The notes below the pieces were generated by a model. It was not told where the DNA came from, ran no database searches, and saw only the letters and a list, made by a program, of their open reading frames with translations. From contig MTMF02000009.1 in the NCBI GenBank assembly GCA_002011125.2, forward strand, positions 774,989-838,988: a stretch of 64,000 nucleotides of DNA, read 5' to 3'. Position numbers and translations under genes: made by a program. Source of the DNA: Candidatus Hydrothermarchaeum profundi (GTDB lineage Archaea > Hydrothermarchaeota > Hydrothermarchaeia > Hydrothermarchaeales > Hydrothermarchaeaceae). Positions 24,627 to 33,325 of the stretch are shown here, one piece after another. Positions within the stretch are counted from its first letter, which is position 1. Every line of letters starts with the position of its first letter.

Positions 24627-24937
24627 AATTGAGATTTGAAGAAATAAGGAAGAAGCTTTCAGGATTAGATTGCAGGGAATGCGGATTTAACTCCTGCGAT
24701 GATATGGCGAAGGCGATAGTGGAGGGGAAAGTAAAACTCGAGGACTGCGTAGTTTTAGCGGCTGGGAAAAGAGTGGTGCTAAGGGTTGATGGGAGCGAGA
24801 TACCTATGGGAGGGTTCGTTCAGAGCTTCGTGAAAAACACTACCTTGGGTATGGTGAAGACTCTCAAAAAGGTGGATATGAAGCCTGGGAGCTTGGTAGA
24901 ACTCAGGTTTTTGGTGACAGAGGATGATCTACGATAG
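24623..24937 (+). CDS. Small FeS (4Fe-4S, PF04060-type) protein of the Mo-cofactor cluster
   Basis: 104 residues. The N terminus DCRECGFNSCDDMAKAI...EDC provides the four-Cys pattern of the PF04060 FeS domain. The C-terminal half (VVLRVDGSEIPMGGFVQSFVKNTTLGMVKTLKKV) resembles the tail that is fused to MobB-like proteins in some archaea. Here it stands alone between moaB and moaA, overlapping both by 4 and 14 bases. A role in molybdopterin-dinucleotide or Mo-enzyme maturation is inference. Confidence 0.7.
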   Translation: MKLRFEEIRKKLSGLDCRECGFNSCDDMAKAIVEGKVKLEDCVVLAAGKRVVLRVDGSEIPMGGFVQSFVKNTTLGMVKTLKKVDMKPGSLVELRFLVTEDDLR

Positions 24938-25844
24938 GTATGGTAGACCCCTTAAGAGCATGAGGATATCCATAACTCAGAAGTGCAACTTAGACTGTAT
25001 TTATTGCCACAGAGAAGGGGTCTTTGAAAAAACCTACAAGGAGATGACACCTGAGGAGATCCAGAGGATAACTAGGATTTGCGTCCAAAATGGGATAAAG
25101 AAAGTTAAGATAACTGGTGGGGAGCCCCTTGTGAGGGCAGATGTATGTGAAATAGTAGAGAGAATATCAAGCATAGAGGGGGTAGAGGATGTGTCTATGA
25201 CTACTAATGGCGTGCTACTGGAGAAGTTAGCTGAAGACCTTAAAAACTCCGGGTTAGATAGAATAAATATAAGCCTGGACACCCTCCGTCCTGAGACCTT
25301 CAAATGGATAACTAGGGGGGGAGACTTGGAAAAAGTCGTAAGAGGGGTTGATAAGGCGGTAGAAGCCGGCTTAAGACCTGTTAAGCTAAATATGGTAGTA
25401 ATGAAAGGAGTCAATGATGATGAGATAGAGCAGATGGTTAAGGAGTATTCGAGGGAGGAGGTGGTTATACAGCTTATAGAGTTAGTGGATACCGATAAAG
25501 CGTTTTTTGCCAAGTACTTCTATGATTTAGATGATATCGAAAGGGACCTGCAAAAAAAAGCTAAGAATGTGGTGATAAGGAGGTTCATGCAGGGCAGGAG
25601 GAAATATATTCTAAACGGCTCCAGGGTAGAGGTAATAAAGCCTATGCATAACAGCGAATTCTGCGCTCACTGCACTAGGATAAGGATAACCGCTGATGGA
25701 AAGTTTAAGCCCTGCCTGATGCGCTCCGATAACACTATTGATTTCCTTACTCCCGCGAGGAATGGGGCAACTGATGAAGAGCTTAACCAGCTTTTCCTAA
25801 AGGCTGTTGAAAATAGGGCACCTTATTTTAAGAAGAAAATATAA
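24924..25844 (+). CDS. moaA: GTP 3',8-cyclase MoaA (radical SAM)
   Basis: 306 residues. The N-terminal radical SAM motif CNLDCIYC, the GGEPL SAM-binding segment, SLDTL, and the C-terminal second cluster site (FCAHCTRIRITADGKFKPC) define MoaA, which rearranges GTP in the first step of molybdopterin synthesis. It overlaps the FeS protein gene by 14 bases. The usual extreme C-terminal GG is not present (ends YFKKKI), as in many archaeal forms. Confidence 0.94.
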   Translation: MIYDRYGRPLKSMRISITQKCNLDCIYCHREGVFEKTYKEMTPEEIQRITRICVQNGIKKVKITGGEPLVRADVCEIVERISSIEGVEDVSMTTNGVLLEKLAEDLKNSGLDRINISLDTLRPETFKWITRGGDLEKVVRGVDKAVEAGLRPVKLNMVVMKGVNDDEIEQMVKEYSREEVVIQLIELVDTDKAFFAKYFYDLDDIERDLQKKAKNVVIRRFMQGRRKYILNGSRVEVIKPMHNSEFCAHCTRIRITADGKFKPCLMRSDNTIDFLTPARNGATDEELNQLFLKAVENRAPYFKKKI

Positions 25845-25870
25845 GCCAGAGAGACTCTAAAAAAAAGCTA

Positions 25871-27058
25871 ATGCAGTTTAAGGACTTCAGATTCGATAGA
25901 CGCGAGTTTTCTGGCTCATTAGGGGATATGGGCACATTAGTGCCGTTATCCATAGCTATGATAGTAGTGAACGGCCTTAACGCTACTGCTGTCTTCTTGA
26001 TGGTGGGCCTATTCTATATAGGGACGGGGATATACTTCAGGCTTCCTCTACCGGTACAGCCTTTGAAGGTCGTTGCAGCTATAGCCATAGCTACTCACAT
26101 GGATGCAAGCACAATAGCTGCATCCGGAATACTCTTCGGCGTTAGCCTGATGATACTAGGGTTAACGGGATTAATAGATAAGCTAGCGAGATACTTCACC
26201 AAGCCAATAGTGCGAGGGATTCAGCTTGGCTTAGGCTTAATTTTGCTCCAAAAAGCTATAATTTTCATAACCGCTGAAGACCTGCTTATAAATGTAGAGG
26301 CTCTTCCAACCTTCCCGTCTCACATAACGCTGTCTACGAACCTTGCCATAGGTATAGTTGGGGTCCTGTTAGCATTGCTCTTAATTCAGAGTAGAAGACT
26401 TCCCGCTGCTATCGCCGTATTATCATATGGAATAATTGTAAGCCTTGCATTAGGATCCGTATATAATATCCGAGAATTTTCAATGGGATTCATTCCATTC
26501 TCCCTATATTCTCCTACTAAAACAACGCTCGTAGATGCCTTCTTCCTTCTGGTGATACCTCAAATACCGCTAACCTTGGGTAATGCGGTTATAGCAACAT
26601 CAGATGCGGCTAGGCACTTCTTCGGAGAAGAAAGGGCAAAGAAAGCATCTTTTAAAGCTCTCGCTTCAAGCATGGGGGTAGCTAACATCATAGCTGGAGC
26701 GATTTCCGCTATGCCCATGTGTCATGGCTCCGGTGGCCTAGCCGCTCACTACAGATTTGGAGCTAGAACAGGTGGTTCGAATATAATAATAGGCACCATA
26801 TTCATAATAATCGCAGTAGTATTCGGGAAGATGGCAGTCGCTCTCCTCTCGCTGATACCTAATTCTATCTTGGGTATACTCCTCTTCTACGCAGGAATCG
26901 AGCTGGCTATGCTGGTAAGAGACATTAAAACAAAGAATGATTTCTTCATAGTATTCTCTATTGCCGCAATTGCGCTGGCGACCTCAAATATGGGGATTGC
27001 TTTCATCGCGGGCATCATATTCAAATTCATTCTCGATAGAACAGGAATCGAGCTATAA
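25871..27058 (+). CDS. MOT1-type molybdate/sulfate transporter
   Basis: 395 residues, about ten to twelve membrane segments. The start FSGSLGDMGTLVPLSIAMI and the segment LPLPVQPLKVVAAIAIA match the MFS_MOT1/SulP-like molybdate transporter family; MPMCHGSGGLAAHYRFGARTGG is a further family signature. It follows moaA by 26 bases, so it very probably imports molybdate or tungstate for the cofactor made by its neighbours. Confidence 0.88.
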   Translation: MQFKDFRFDRREFSGSLGDMGTLVPLSIAMIVVNGLNATAVFLMVGLFYIGTGIYFRLPLPVQPLKVVAAIAIATHMDASTIAASGILFGVSLMILGLTGLIDKLARYFTKPIVRGIQLGLGLILLQKAIIFITAEDLLINVEALPTFPSHITLSTNLAIGIVGVLLALLLIQSRRLPAAIAVLSYGIIVSLALGSVYNIREFSMGFIPFSLYSPTKTTLVDAFFLLVIPQIPLTLGNAVIATSDAARHFFGEERAKKASFKALASSMGVANIIAGAISAMPMCHGSGGLAAHYRFGARTGGSNIIIGTIFIIIAVVFGKMAVALLSLIPNSILGILLFYAGIELAMLVRDIKTKNDFFIVFSIAAIALATSNMGIAFIAGIIFKFILDRTGIEL

Positions 27059-28663
27059 TCTTCCTCGCATAGCCCCGAGATCGATTTTACCCTCTTTGGC
27101 AGGGAAGTCCAGAACTTCGGGAGGGGCGGCTTCAGGCTTTGCGGGAGGAACCTCTTTCCTAGATTTAATCAATACTTCATCTATCCTCAAGATAGCACAC
27201 GCCAAAGAAGTGGCAGACTTAAGGACCTGTTTTTTCGTGCCAGCGTATTCAATAAGCCCACAAGCTCTAGCGTCTTCTAACCGACCATTAATAGCCTCGA
27301 AGGCTGTCATAGTATTACCTTTAGCATGCTCGGACCTAAGCTTCACCATCATGTCTATCGGGTCTAATCCAGAATTATATACGAGAGCCTTAGGTATAAC
27401 TTCTAGAGCTTCAGCGTAAGAGCTTATTGCGAGCTGTTCTCTACTACTCACGCTTGTTGCGTAGTCGCGCAACTTCTTAGCTAGCTCAAGCTCAATCGCA
27501 CCTCCTCCAGCGACCGCACTATTCTCCTTTTTAACCCTAGAAAGAACCGAGATGAGGTTCTCCATCCTCCTCTTTACCTCCATAGCTACATTCTCACTGC
27601 CGCCTCTAACCAAAATACTAGCGGTATTATTCTCTTTGCACTCCGTGATATACATTATCTCCTCTAGCCCGATTTTGCTCTCCTCAACTAAGCCCGCATA
27701 CCCCAACACAGAAGGGCTGACCTCGTTTATATTCCCTACGATCCTTGCACCAGTAGCTTTTTGAAGGAGTTTAAGTGTCTCCCTCTCTACATCTCGAACT
27801 CCCATGATGCCAGCCTTGGAGAGATAATACATGGCGATATCAGCTATATTCTTCTGGCAGAACACCACATTAGCTCCTGCTCTAGCGATCATTTCTACGG
27901 CGACGCGCATTACTTTATCCTTATACTGAGAAAAGGCACGCATCTTTTCAGGGTCATAAATCTCGATCTTAGCGTTCCTTGGGTTCCTCACGTCAAACTC
28001 TTTATCAATCAAGAGTACCCTAGCCCCGCTAATCTTTTTAGGCATATCAGGGTGTACCCTCTTCCCAAGGTCAATCACAACGCCTCGTATAAGAGAGCTG
28101 TCTAGAACTTTGCCGCCAGGGCGATACTCGATCTTGATATTTTTCTCATCTCCAGCTATTTCAACCGCTTCTACTGCTATCCTCGACAGATGCCCGGCCT
28201 CGCTACTTCCGACCTTTCCTCTGAGGATACCCTCGGCGAGGTTAAAGAGTTCTCTTTTAGAAGCAGGAAATGCTAATTCTTCGAGGAACTCGAGAGCCTT
28301 CTCACCAGCCCACATATACCCACGTATAATAGTTGCAGGATGCAAGCCAGAGTCCATGAGTTTCTCGGCATACTTCAACAGCTCACCGGTCAATACAACG
28401 GCAGTGGTAGTACCGTCACCTACCTCTTTCTTCTGCACATTAGCTGCCTCTATCAGCATCTTTGCAACAGGATGTTTAGTGCGTATTAGGGAAAGAATAG
28501 TGTAGCCGCTGTCAGTTACTGCGATATCTTTCGAGGCATCAACTAGTAGCTTATCCATGCCTTTGGGTCCAAGAGCGGTCTTCAGGGTCTCTGCGATTAC
28601 TCTCGCAGCTAGGATATTAGACCTTAAAGCATCTTGCCCTGAGTACACCTCCTTTTCTACCAC
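27053..28663 (-). CDS. ths: Thermosome (group II chaperonin) subunit
   Basis: 536 residues, GTG start. Family motifs are TALGPKGMDKLLVD, the ATPase GDGTTTAVVLTGELL, and SAVAGGGAIELELAKKL in the returning equatorial domain. It folds proteins in an eight- or nine-fold double ring in the cytoplasm. The C terminus ends KIDLGAMRGRL without the GGM-rich tail typical of many archaeal subunits. It overlaps the transporter gene by 6 bases at the 3' end (convergent). No partner subunit is in the window. Confidence 0.96.
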   Translation of the reverse strand: MVEKEVYSGQDALRSNILAARVIAETLKTALGPKGMDKLLVDASKDIAVTDSGYTILSLIRTKHPVAKMLIEAANVQKKEVGDGTTTAVVLTGELLKYAEKLMDSGLHPATIIRGYMWAGEKALEFLEELAFPASKRELFNLAEGILRGKVGSSEAGHLSRIAVEAVEIAGDEKNIKIEYRPGGKVLDSSLIRGVVIDLGKRVHPDMPKKISGARVLLIDKEFDVRNPRNAKIEIYDPEKMRAFSQYKDKVMRVAVEMIARAGANVVFCQKNIADIAMYYLSKAGIMGVRDVERETLKLLQKATGARIVGNINEVSPSVLGYAGLVEESKIGLEEIMYITECKENNTASILVRGGSENVAMEVKRRMENLISVLSRVKKENSAVAGGGAIELELAKKLRDYATSVSSREQLAISSYAEALEVIPKALVYNSGLDPIDMMVKLRSEHAKGNTMTAFEAINGRLEDARACGLIEYAGTKKQVLKSATSLACAILRIDEVLIKSRKEVPPAKPEAAPPEVLDFPAKEGKIDLGAMRGRL

Positions 28664-28948
28664 CTGAACACCTAGGTAGGAGATAAGCCAAGGTAAAAAT
28701 AAATATCTTACTGAAAGCCAAGATTATATGTTAGAGGGAGTAGGAATGTTTATTAGGATGATATAAGAGCAACTGTCTAAGAAACGCCCAGATAGAGAGT
28801 TTGATTGGCAACTAGGTATAATATCTATTATCTTTTTTTGGGTTGCGACATAGGAGTAAAAAAAATTGTATATCTGAACACAATCAGAGAAAAGCAGGTA
28901 TGGTTTAGAGTGGAGCATAAATTTGATGTTATTAGGGAGGTGAAGATA
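28664..28948. other. Intergenic region upstream of thermosome and HEPN remnant
   Basis: About 285 bases, AT-rich, holding the divergent promoter region of the thermosome (TATA-like AAATAAATATC on the minus side) and the ribosome site GGGAGGTGA (28935-28943) of the broken HEPN gene. I see no convincing coding frame. Confidence 0.5.
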
Positions 28949-29588
28949 ATGATAACTGAAAAGGAAGCAGAAGGGATAATGGCATGCTTGATGAAAGGCT
29001 TCCTAAAGACTCTATTAGGGAAAGAGCCGTGGCTATAACAGAATCTGTTAGTTTTTCAACCCCTATAATTGAGGGTATTATCTTAGACCTTCTTGAAATG
29101 GGATGGCAATGCTATGTTTATGGTATCCCATATGGGTGTGTAATTTTCTCTGCTATGAGTGTTGAAAGGGCATTAAGAGTGGAGTTAAAGGATAAAGACT
29201 CGAACTTTAAGTGTTTGATTGAGTTAGCAGAGGCAAGAGGAATTATAACACCGGAGGCTGCAAAGATTGCACACGACCTTCGGAAGAAACGTAATGTATA
29301 TGTTCACGTGGACTCTAGAAAAGTGTGGGCAAATATTTTCTCCACCTACAGGCATACCTAAAAAGCGTTGGTGCTAAGAAAGTAGATTTTCCCGAGTCTT
29401 GGGTTTTTGGAATTAGGGAAGAAGTAGATGCGTTAAAGGCATACAAAGATGCAATACGCATCTTATCGGAAATATATCAAGGAAAAAGGAGGAGCCCCCT
29501 CTTAAAGAGAACCATGAGAATCATAAAATCACCTCCCCCTTATAGAGGATTTAAGGTAAAAACCATTCTTGATATTTCTCATAATTGA
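28949..29588 (+). pseudogene. HEPN-domain protein gene broken by two frameshifts
   Basis: Starting at ATG 28949 after a strong GGGAGGTGA, the first frame (MITEKEAEGIMACLMKGFLK) stops at 29038. A second frame continues the protein (DSIRERAVAITESVSFSTPI to 29361), and a third carries the end (GKYFLHLQAYLKSVGAKKVDF to 29588). Joined, they give about 210 residues with a HEPN-like core: a SAMSVERALRVELKD helix and HDLRKKRNVYVHV, which contains the R-x4-H motif of HEPN ribonucleases. The breakpoints are near 29000 and 29335. The joined reading is far more protein-like than any single frame. Confidence 0.65.
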
Positions 29589-29641
29589 GTGTCTGGTATC
29601 AGCGAAATTTTTTTATATTTAGTATCTTAATACTAAGTATC

Positions 29642-31030
29642 ATGTTACTAAAATTTGTGAATAGAGGGGAAGAATTGACATTTCTAGAAGAAAAATGGAA
29701 GGAGAAAAAACCTCAGCTTGTGGTGATATATGGCAGGCGTAGGATTGGAAAGACAGAGCTAGTGAAACAGTTCATTAAAGAGAAACCTTCCTTCTATTTT
29801 CTTGCCAAAAAACAGAAGCTGGAGCTTGAGGTTGAGAGGCTTGCAAAGAGATTTTCAATGAAGTTTAACACCTATGTTGAAGCTGAAGATTTCGAAGAAC
29901 TCTTCGAAAGAATCTCCGGATTCTTCGGCGAAAAAAGACATATAATAGTTATAGATGAGTTTTCCCACTGGATGGAAGAAGACAAAAGAATTCCATCAAC
30001 CTTTCAGCTAATTTGGGATGAGATCCTCAGTGAATCCAAGACTTTTTTAATTCTCTGTGGCTCCAGTGTGGGGATGATGGAATCCCTATTTTCCTATAAA
30101 AACCCTCTCTACGGTAGGCGTACTGGTCAATGGCAAATTGCTCCATTGAAGTTTTCAGATATAGGGGAGTTCCTTCCATCCTATTCTATAGAAGACCTCG
30201 TTAAGGTTTATGCATGCGTAGGGGGGGTCCCTCAGTACTTAGCAGAATTCGCAGAGGAGAGGAGCTTTGAGGAAAACCTAATCAACACATTTTACAGGAA
30301 AGGAAGCATTCTTTATGAGGATGGCGAGTGGTTGCTCAGAGAGGAACTTAGGCAACCTACAGTTTACCTTAACATCTTAACTGCTATTGCTGAGGGCTCA
30401 ACGAGGCTTTCTGAAATAGCTGGGAAAAGCAGGGTGGATATAACGAATATTCCCAAATATCTCAAAGTTCTTTTGACGTTGGGTCTAATTAAAAGGGAAT
30501 TTCCCGTCGGCAAGGTAGAAAGAAAGTCTAGGGATTTTGTCTATAAAGTGAAGGATCTCTACTATAATTTCTGGCTGAGATTCGTTTATCCTTATAAAGA
30601 CGATATTGAGATAGGGAATTTTAAGTTCGAACTCTGCCGTAAGCCCTTTGAAAAGTATCTCGGCGCAGTGTTTGAAGATATAGCTAGGGAGTTGCTAAGT
30701 AGAGTTTTCCCTCTTTACAGTATTGGAAGCTGGTGGCATCGAGGCGAAGAGATAGATCTAGTGGCTCTAAATGAAAGAAAAAAAGAGATAGCCTTTTTCG
30801 AAGTAAAATGGAGCTGTCTTGAGATGGGGGAGGCGAGGAGAATTGTAGAGGACCTTCACAGAAAAGCCGGGCTTATGAAATGGTACAATAGAGAGAGAAG
30901 GGAGAAATACGGGATAATAGCCAGAGAGATAAAAAACAAAAAGAATCTATGGGAGGAGGGAATCTTGGCTTATGACCTTACCGACATCAAAGTACTATTA
31001 AGGACAGCAGGCAGACCTCAAAAACGATAA
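29642..31030 (+). CDS. Archaeal P-loop ATPase with C-terminal DUF234 nuclease-like domain
   Basis: 462 residues from the ATG at 29642 (MLLKFVNRGEELTFLEEKW); an earlier in-frame start would pass through the promoter. Walker A GRRRIGKTEL near residue 33, Walker B HIIVIDEFSHW near 100, sensor LCGSSVGMMESLF and a winged-helix region (LSEIAGKSRVDITNIPKYLKVL) precede the DUF234 domain, whose EIDLVALNERKKEIAFFEVKW has the E/D-x(n)-E-x-K layout of PD-(D/E)xK nucleases. This COG1672 family is common in archaea and often mobile; its role is not settled. Intact, unlike its neighbours. Confidence 0.85.
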   Translation: MLLKFVNRGEELTFLEEKWKEKKPQLVVIYGRRRIGKTELVKQFIKEKPSFYFLAKKQKLELEVERLAKRFSMKFNTYVEAEDFEELFERISGFFGEKRHIIVIDEFSHWMEEDKRIPSTFQLIWDEILSESKTFLILCGSSVGMMESLFSYKNPLYGRRTGQWQIAPLKFSDIGEFLPSYSIEDLVKVYACVGGVPQYLAEFAEERSFEENLINTFYRKGSILYEDGEWLLREELRQPTVYLNILTAIAEGSTRLSEIAGKSRVDITNIPKYLKVLLTLGLIKREFPVGKVERKSRDFVYKVKDLYYNFWLRFVYPYKDDIEIGNFKFELCRKPFEKYLGAVFEDIARELLSRVFPLYSIGSWWHRGEEIDLVALNERKKEIAFFEVKWSCLEMGEARRIVEDLHRKAGLMKWYNRERREKYGIIAREIKNKKNLWEEGILAYDLTDIKVLLRTAGRPQKR

Positions 31031-31036
31031 GCATAA

Positions 31037-31210
31037 TCACCACCATTTGACGCTTTCCTTGAATTTTGTTGGCTTCTCTTTCTCTCCTAGTTTTCTAAAT
31101 ATGTATAGGTGTTCATGGGCTATTAGCAGAAAGTCGTACTTGCGTCCCCTCCATTTTTCTCTAGTAACCGAAAAGTTTAGATCGCATAGAAGAACTGAGT
31201 TAATAAATAC
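31037..31210 (-). pseudogene. C-terminal remnant of a DNA methyltransferase
   Basis: The minus-strand frame from 31210 to the stop at 31037-31039 reads VTREKWRGRKYDFLLIAHEH, then LYIFRKLGEKEKPTKFKESV and KWW. The segment [KR]G[RK]xYDxLLxAHEHLYxFRK is the conserved end of N6-adenine/N4-cytosine DNA methyltransferases of the PF01555 kind. Everything upstream (catalytic DPPY and SAM sites) is absent because the fragment runs directly into the start of the DpnI-like gene on the other strand. Confidence 0.6.
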
Positions 31211-31980
31211 ATGGACTTAAAATTAAGACCAGAAATAGCAGCTAACTACAAAAGTTTATCTCAGAAAGCAAGAGTAATGACTGAGACATGGGCTACTGAA
31301 AATATGTACTGCCCCTCTTGTCCGTCAGATAACTTAGACCTGTGCCAACTAGAAAAAAGGTCATCGATTTTACTTGCCCTGATTGTGGGGAAAAATATCA
31401 GCTAAAAAGTCAAAGCTATCCCTTTGGGTCTAGTGTAGCGAATTCTGCATACGAATCTAAGATTAAATCCATATATGAGAGAAGAAATCCGAATTACCTT
31501 TTTCTTCACTATAACCCCAGGGTATACAGAGTCCAAAATCTTTTCTTGGTGCCTAAGCATTTCATCACCCCTCTATAATCAAAAAGCGAAAACCACTTAG
31601 AGAAGGCGCTAGGAGAAGCGGCTGGGTTGGTTCAAACATTCTCTTGCGAAATTTACCGAAGGATGCATATATCTTTATTGTGGAAGATGGATATGAGACT
31701 CCTAAATCTAAGGTAAGAAGAGAATGGAGCCGATTTTTGTTTCTACGTGAGCAAACGATCTACTCCAGTGGATGGTTATCTGACGTACTTGCATGTGTTA
31801 GAGACTTGGAGCGGGAGGAATTCAGTCTCGCTGATGTGTATACATTTGAAAAGCGGTTATCAGACCTCTATCCTAGAAATAAACATATCTGCGCAAAGAT
31901 TCGTCAGCAGTTGCAGGTTTTGCGAGATCATGGTGTTATTGAGTTTTTAGGAAGAGGTAAATACCGTATAAAAAGCTTTA
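31211..31980 (+). pseudogene. DpnI-like methyl-directed restriction endonuclease, frameshifted twice
   Basis: Three frames join into one DpnI-family protein of about 255 residues, close to DpnI itself (254): MDLKLRPEIAANYKSLSQKA and ENMYCPSC (frame 1), KVIDFTCPDCGEKYQLKSQ and NPNYLFLHYNP (frame 2), then IIKKRKPL, RRSGWVGSNILL, LPKDAYIFIVEDG and QQLQVLRDHGVIEFLGRGKY (frame 3). The order is CxxC zinc pair, PD-(D/E)xK core (D of VIDF, E and K of EKYQLKS), and C-terminal winged helix. DpnI cuts G-m6A-TC. Each break, near 31338 and near 31577, is a one-base loss. The end after about 31975 is uncertain. Confidence 0.8.
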
Positions 31981-31995
31981 ACTCTCGCTTCTGCA

Positions 31996-32223
31996 TTAGG
32001 GATCATCTAGAATATTCTTTAAATCCTCAAGGTCCCCATAAGCTAGATGGAGATATTTGTCATTCTTTGTTAATGTCAAAGTCTCTTCGCCCTGAATGTA
32101 GTAGGGCTCGAAATAAACCTCCCAGCCCAGAGACATCAAAGAAATAATAGCCTCTTTTAATTTCTTTTCCCACTTAGCGTTAAACTCTTTTTCAGGATCG
32201 AAATTTAATTCTCTTCTTGTCAT
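31996..32223 (-). CDS. Small hypothetical protein
   Basis: 75 residues (MTRRELNFDPEKEFNAKWEK, then LGWEVYFEPYYIQGEETLTL and a DLEDLKNILDDP tail). The charged helix followed by a beta-rich segment looks like a real folded protein. I recognise no family. It faces the DpnI-like remnant and overlaps only the non-homologous read-through at that gene's 3' end. Confidence 0.5.
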   Translation of the reverse strand: MTRRELNFDPEKEFNAKWEKKLKEAIISLMSLGWEVYFEPYYIQGEETLTLTKNDKYLHLAYGDLEDLKNILDDP

Positions 32224-32456
32224 AAGATTCTTCTCTTTTGAAATGAAACAGATTTATTAAGCACGGATACATGTGAGAGATAAATCTGATATTCTGGTAG
32301 GTCAATGGTAGCAGCTTTAAATGTACCTCTTTGGTATAGCCCTAACATTATAACTGTTTCTCTACTATTTTTCTTCATCTACTGATGGGATCAAAAAAAG
32401 GAGTATTTATAGATTCTGATCTAAATTACTGGAAAATAGAAATAAAGGAATTTATT
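32224..32456. other. Intergenic region without recognisable genes
   Basis: AT-rich, about 230 bases. I find no RNA gene, repeat or coding frame that I can support. It presumably holds the promoter of the 75-residue protein on the minus strand. Confidence 0.4.
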
Positions 32457-33031
32457 TCATCTTTTAGGATATACATCTACCTTTGGAACCGGAAGCATAA
32501 AAAGTCTTTCTAGCTTATCATAGAGTGGGCTACCTTGGAATGTATCTAGGATATAGAACTTGGTTGAGAAGCCCGACTAGAATAGCCCCGACTTCTCTAT
32601 CTCGTAGTAGAGTTCTAGTTCTTTTATCGCCTTGTTTATCTTCTTTTTCTCCGGTCTTTAGGGCGTATTTCACAAGTTCTTTAAGTTCTTTTTTGGCTTC
32701 CCCTACCTTCTTGGCTAGGCTCTTGTTTTTTGTTCTCATCTTTTCTTGAGACTATGTCGGAGATCTGTGACTCTATCCCTTTTCTCTTCTTTTTCTTGGC
32801 TCTTTTCAGTCTCTCCCGGGGTATAAGCCCTCTGTCAGCCTTACGGTGGCATGTTGGGCAGAGAACGATGAGGTTATGCGGCCTGTCGCTTCCCCCATAT
32901 TTAACCGGGTAGATAGGAGGGATATCAAGTACTTCAGGGTCATATCTCCCGTCGCATATCTGGCACTTAAACTCTACCTTTAACTTAAGATTCCTTTTTT
33001 GCGCCTCAGTTAGACCTAGGTTTCCCCCCAT
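32457..33031 (-). pseudogene. HNH-like zinc protein gene, apparently frameshifted twice
   Basis: The N-terminal frame (32681-33031) has an HNH-type zinc fold: CQIC, then PVKYGGSDRPHNLIVLCPTCHRKAD. The first catalytic histidine position reads DIPPIYP instead of the usual HHI, so nuclease activity is doubtful. A second frame takes over near 32740 (KNKSLAKKVGEAKKELKELV) and a third near 32560 (FSTKFYILDTFQGSPLYDKL, to a stop at 32457). These continuations look coding, which suggests one gene of about 185 codons with two breaks; two overlapping small genes are the alternative. Confidence 0.5.
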
Positions 33032-33325
33032 CTCTCCACTTCTTTCTCGTTCACGAGATATTAAAAATTCTTCTAATCACGAATTGTATAAACTTTTATT
33101 ATTTTATTATCCGAACTATGTAATGTCATAGTCTCTATATAAAGCTCCTTATGTACGAGCACATTTGAGGAGTGTTAGGTTGGTGATTTTTCTCCATTTC
33201 GCTTATTTAATGGACAGCAATGTTAACATATATTGCAGAGGACAGCAAAGTAAATACTTCCGTATACTTTTAAAAATAAGTGTATATTTAAGGAATGGCT
33301 CCTATACTGTTAAAATAGAGTGGGA

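Noticed and set aside
28949-31980. Programmed frameshifting as explanation for the HEPN and DpnI-like genes
   Set aside because: No slippery heptamer-like sequence is evident at the breaks, and the neighbouring remnants favour simple decay.
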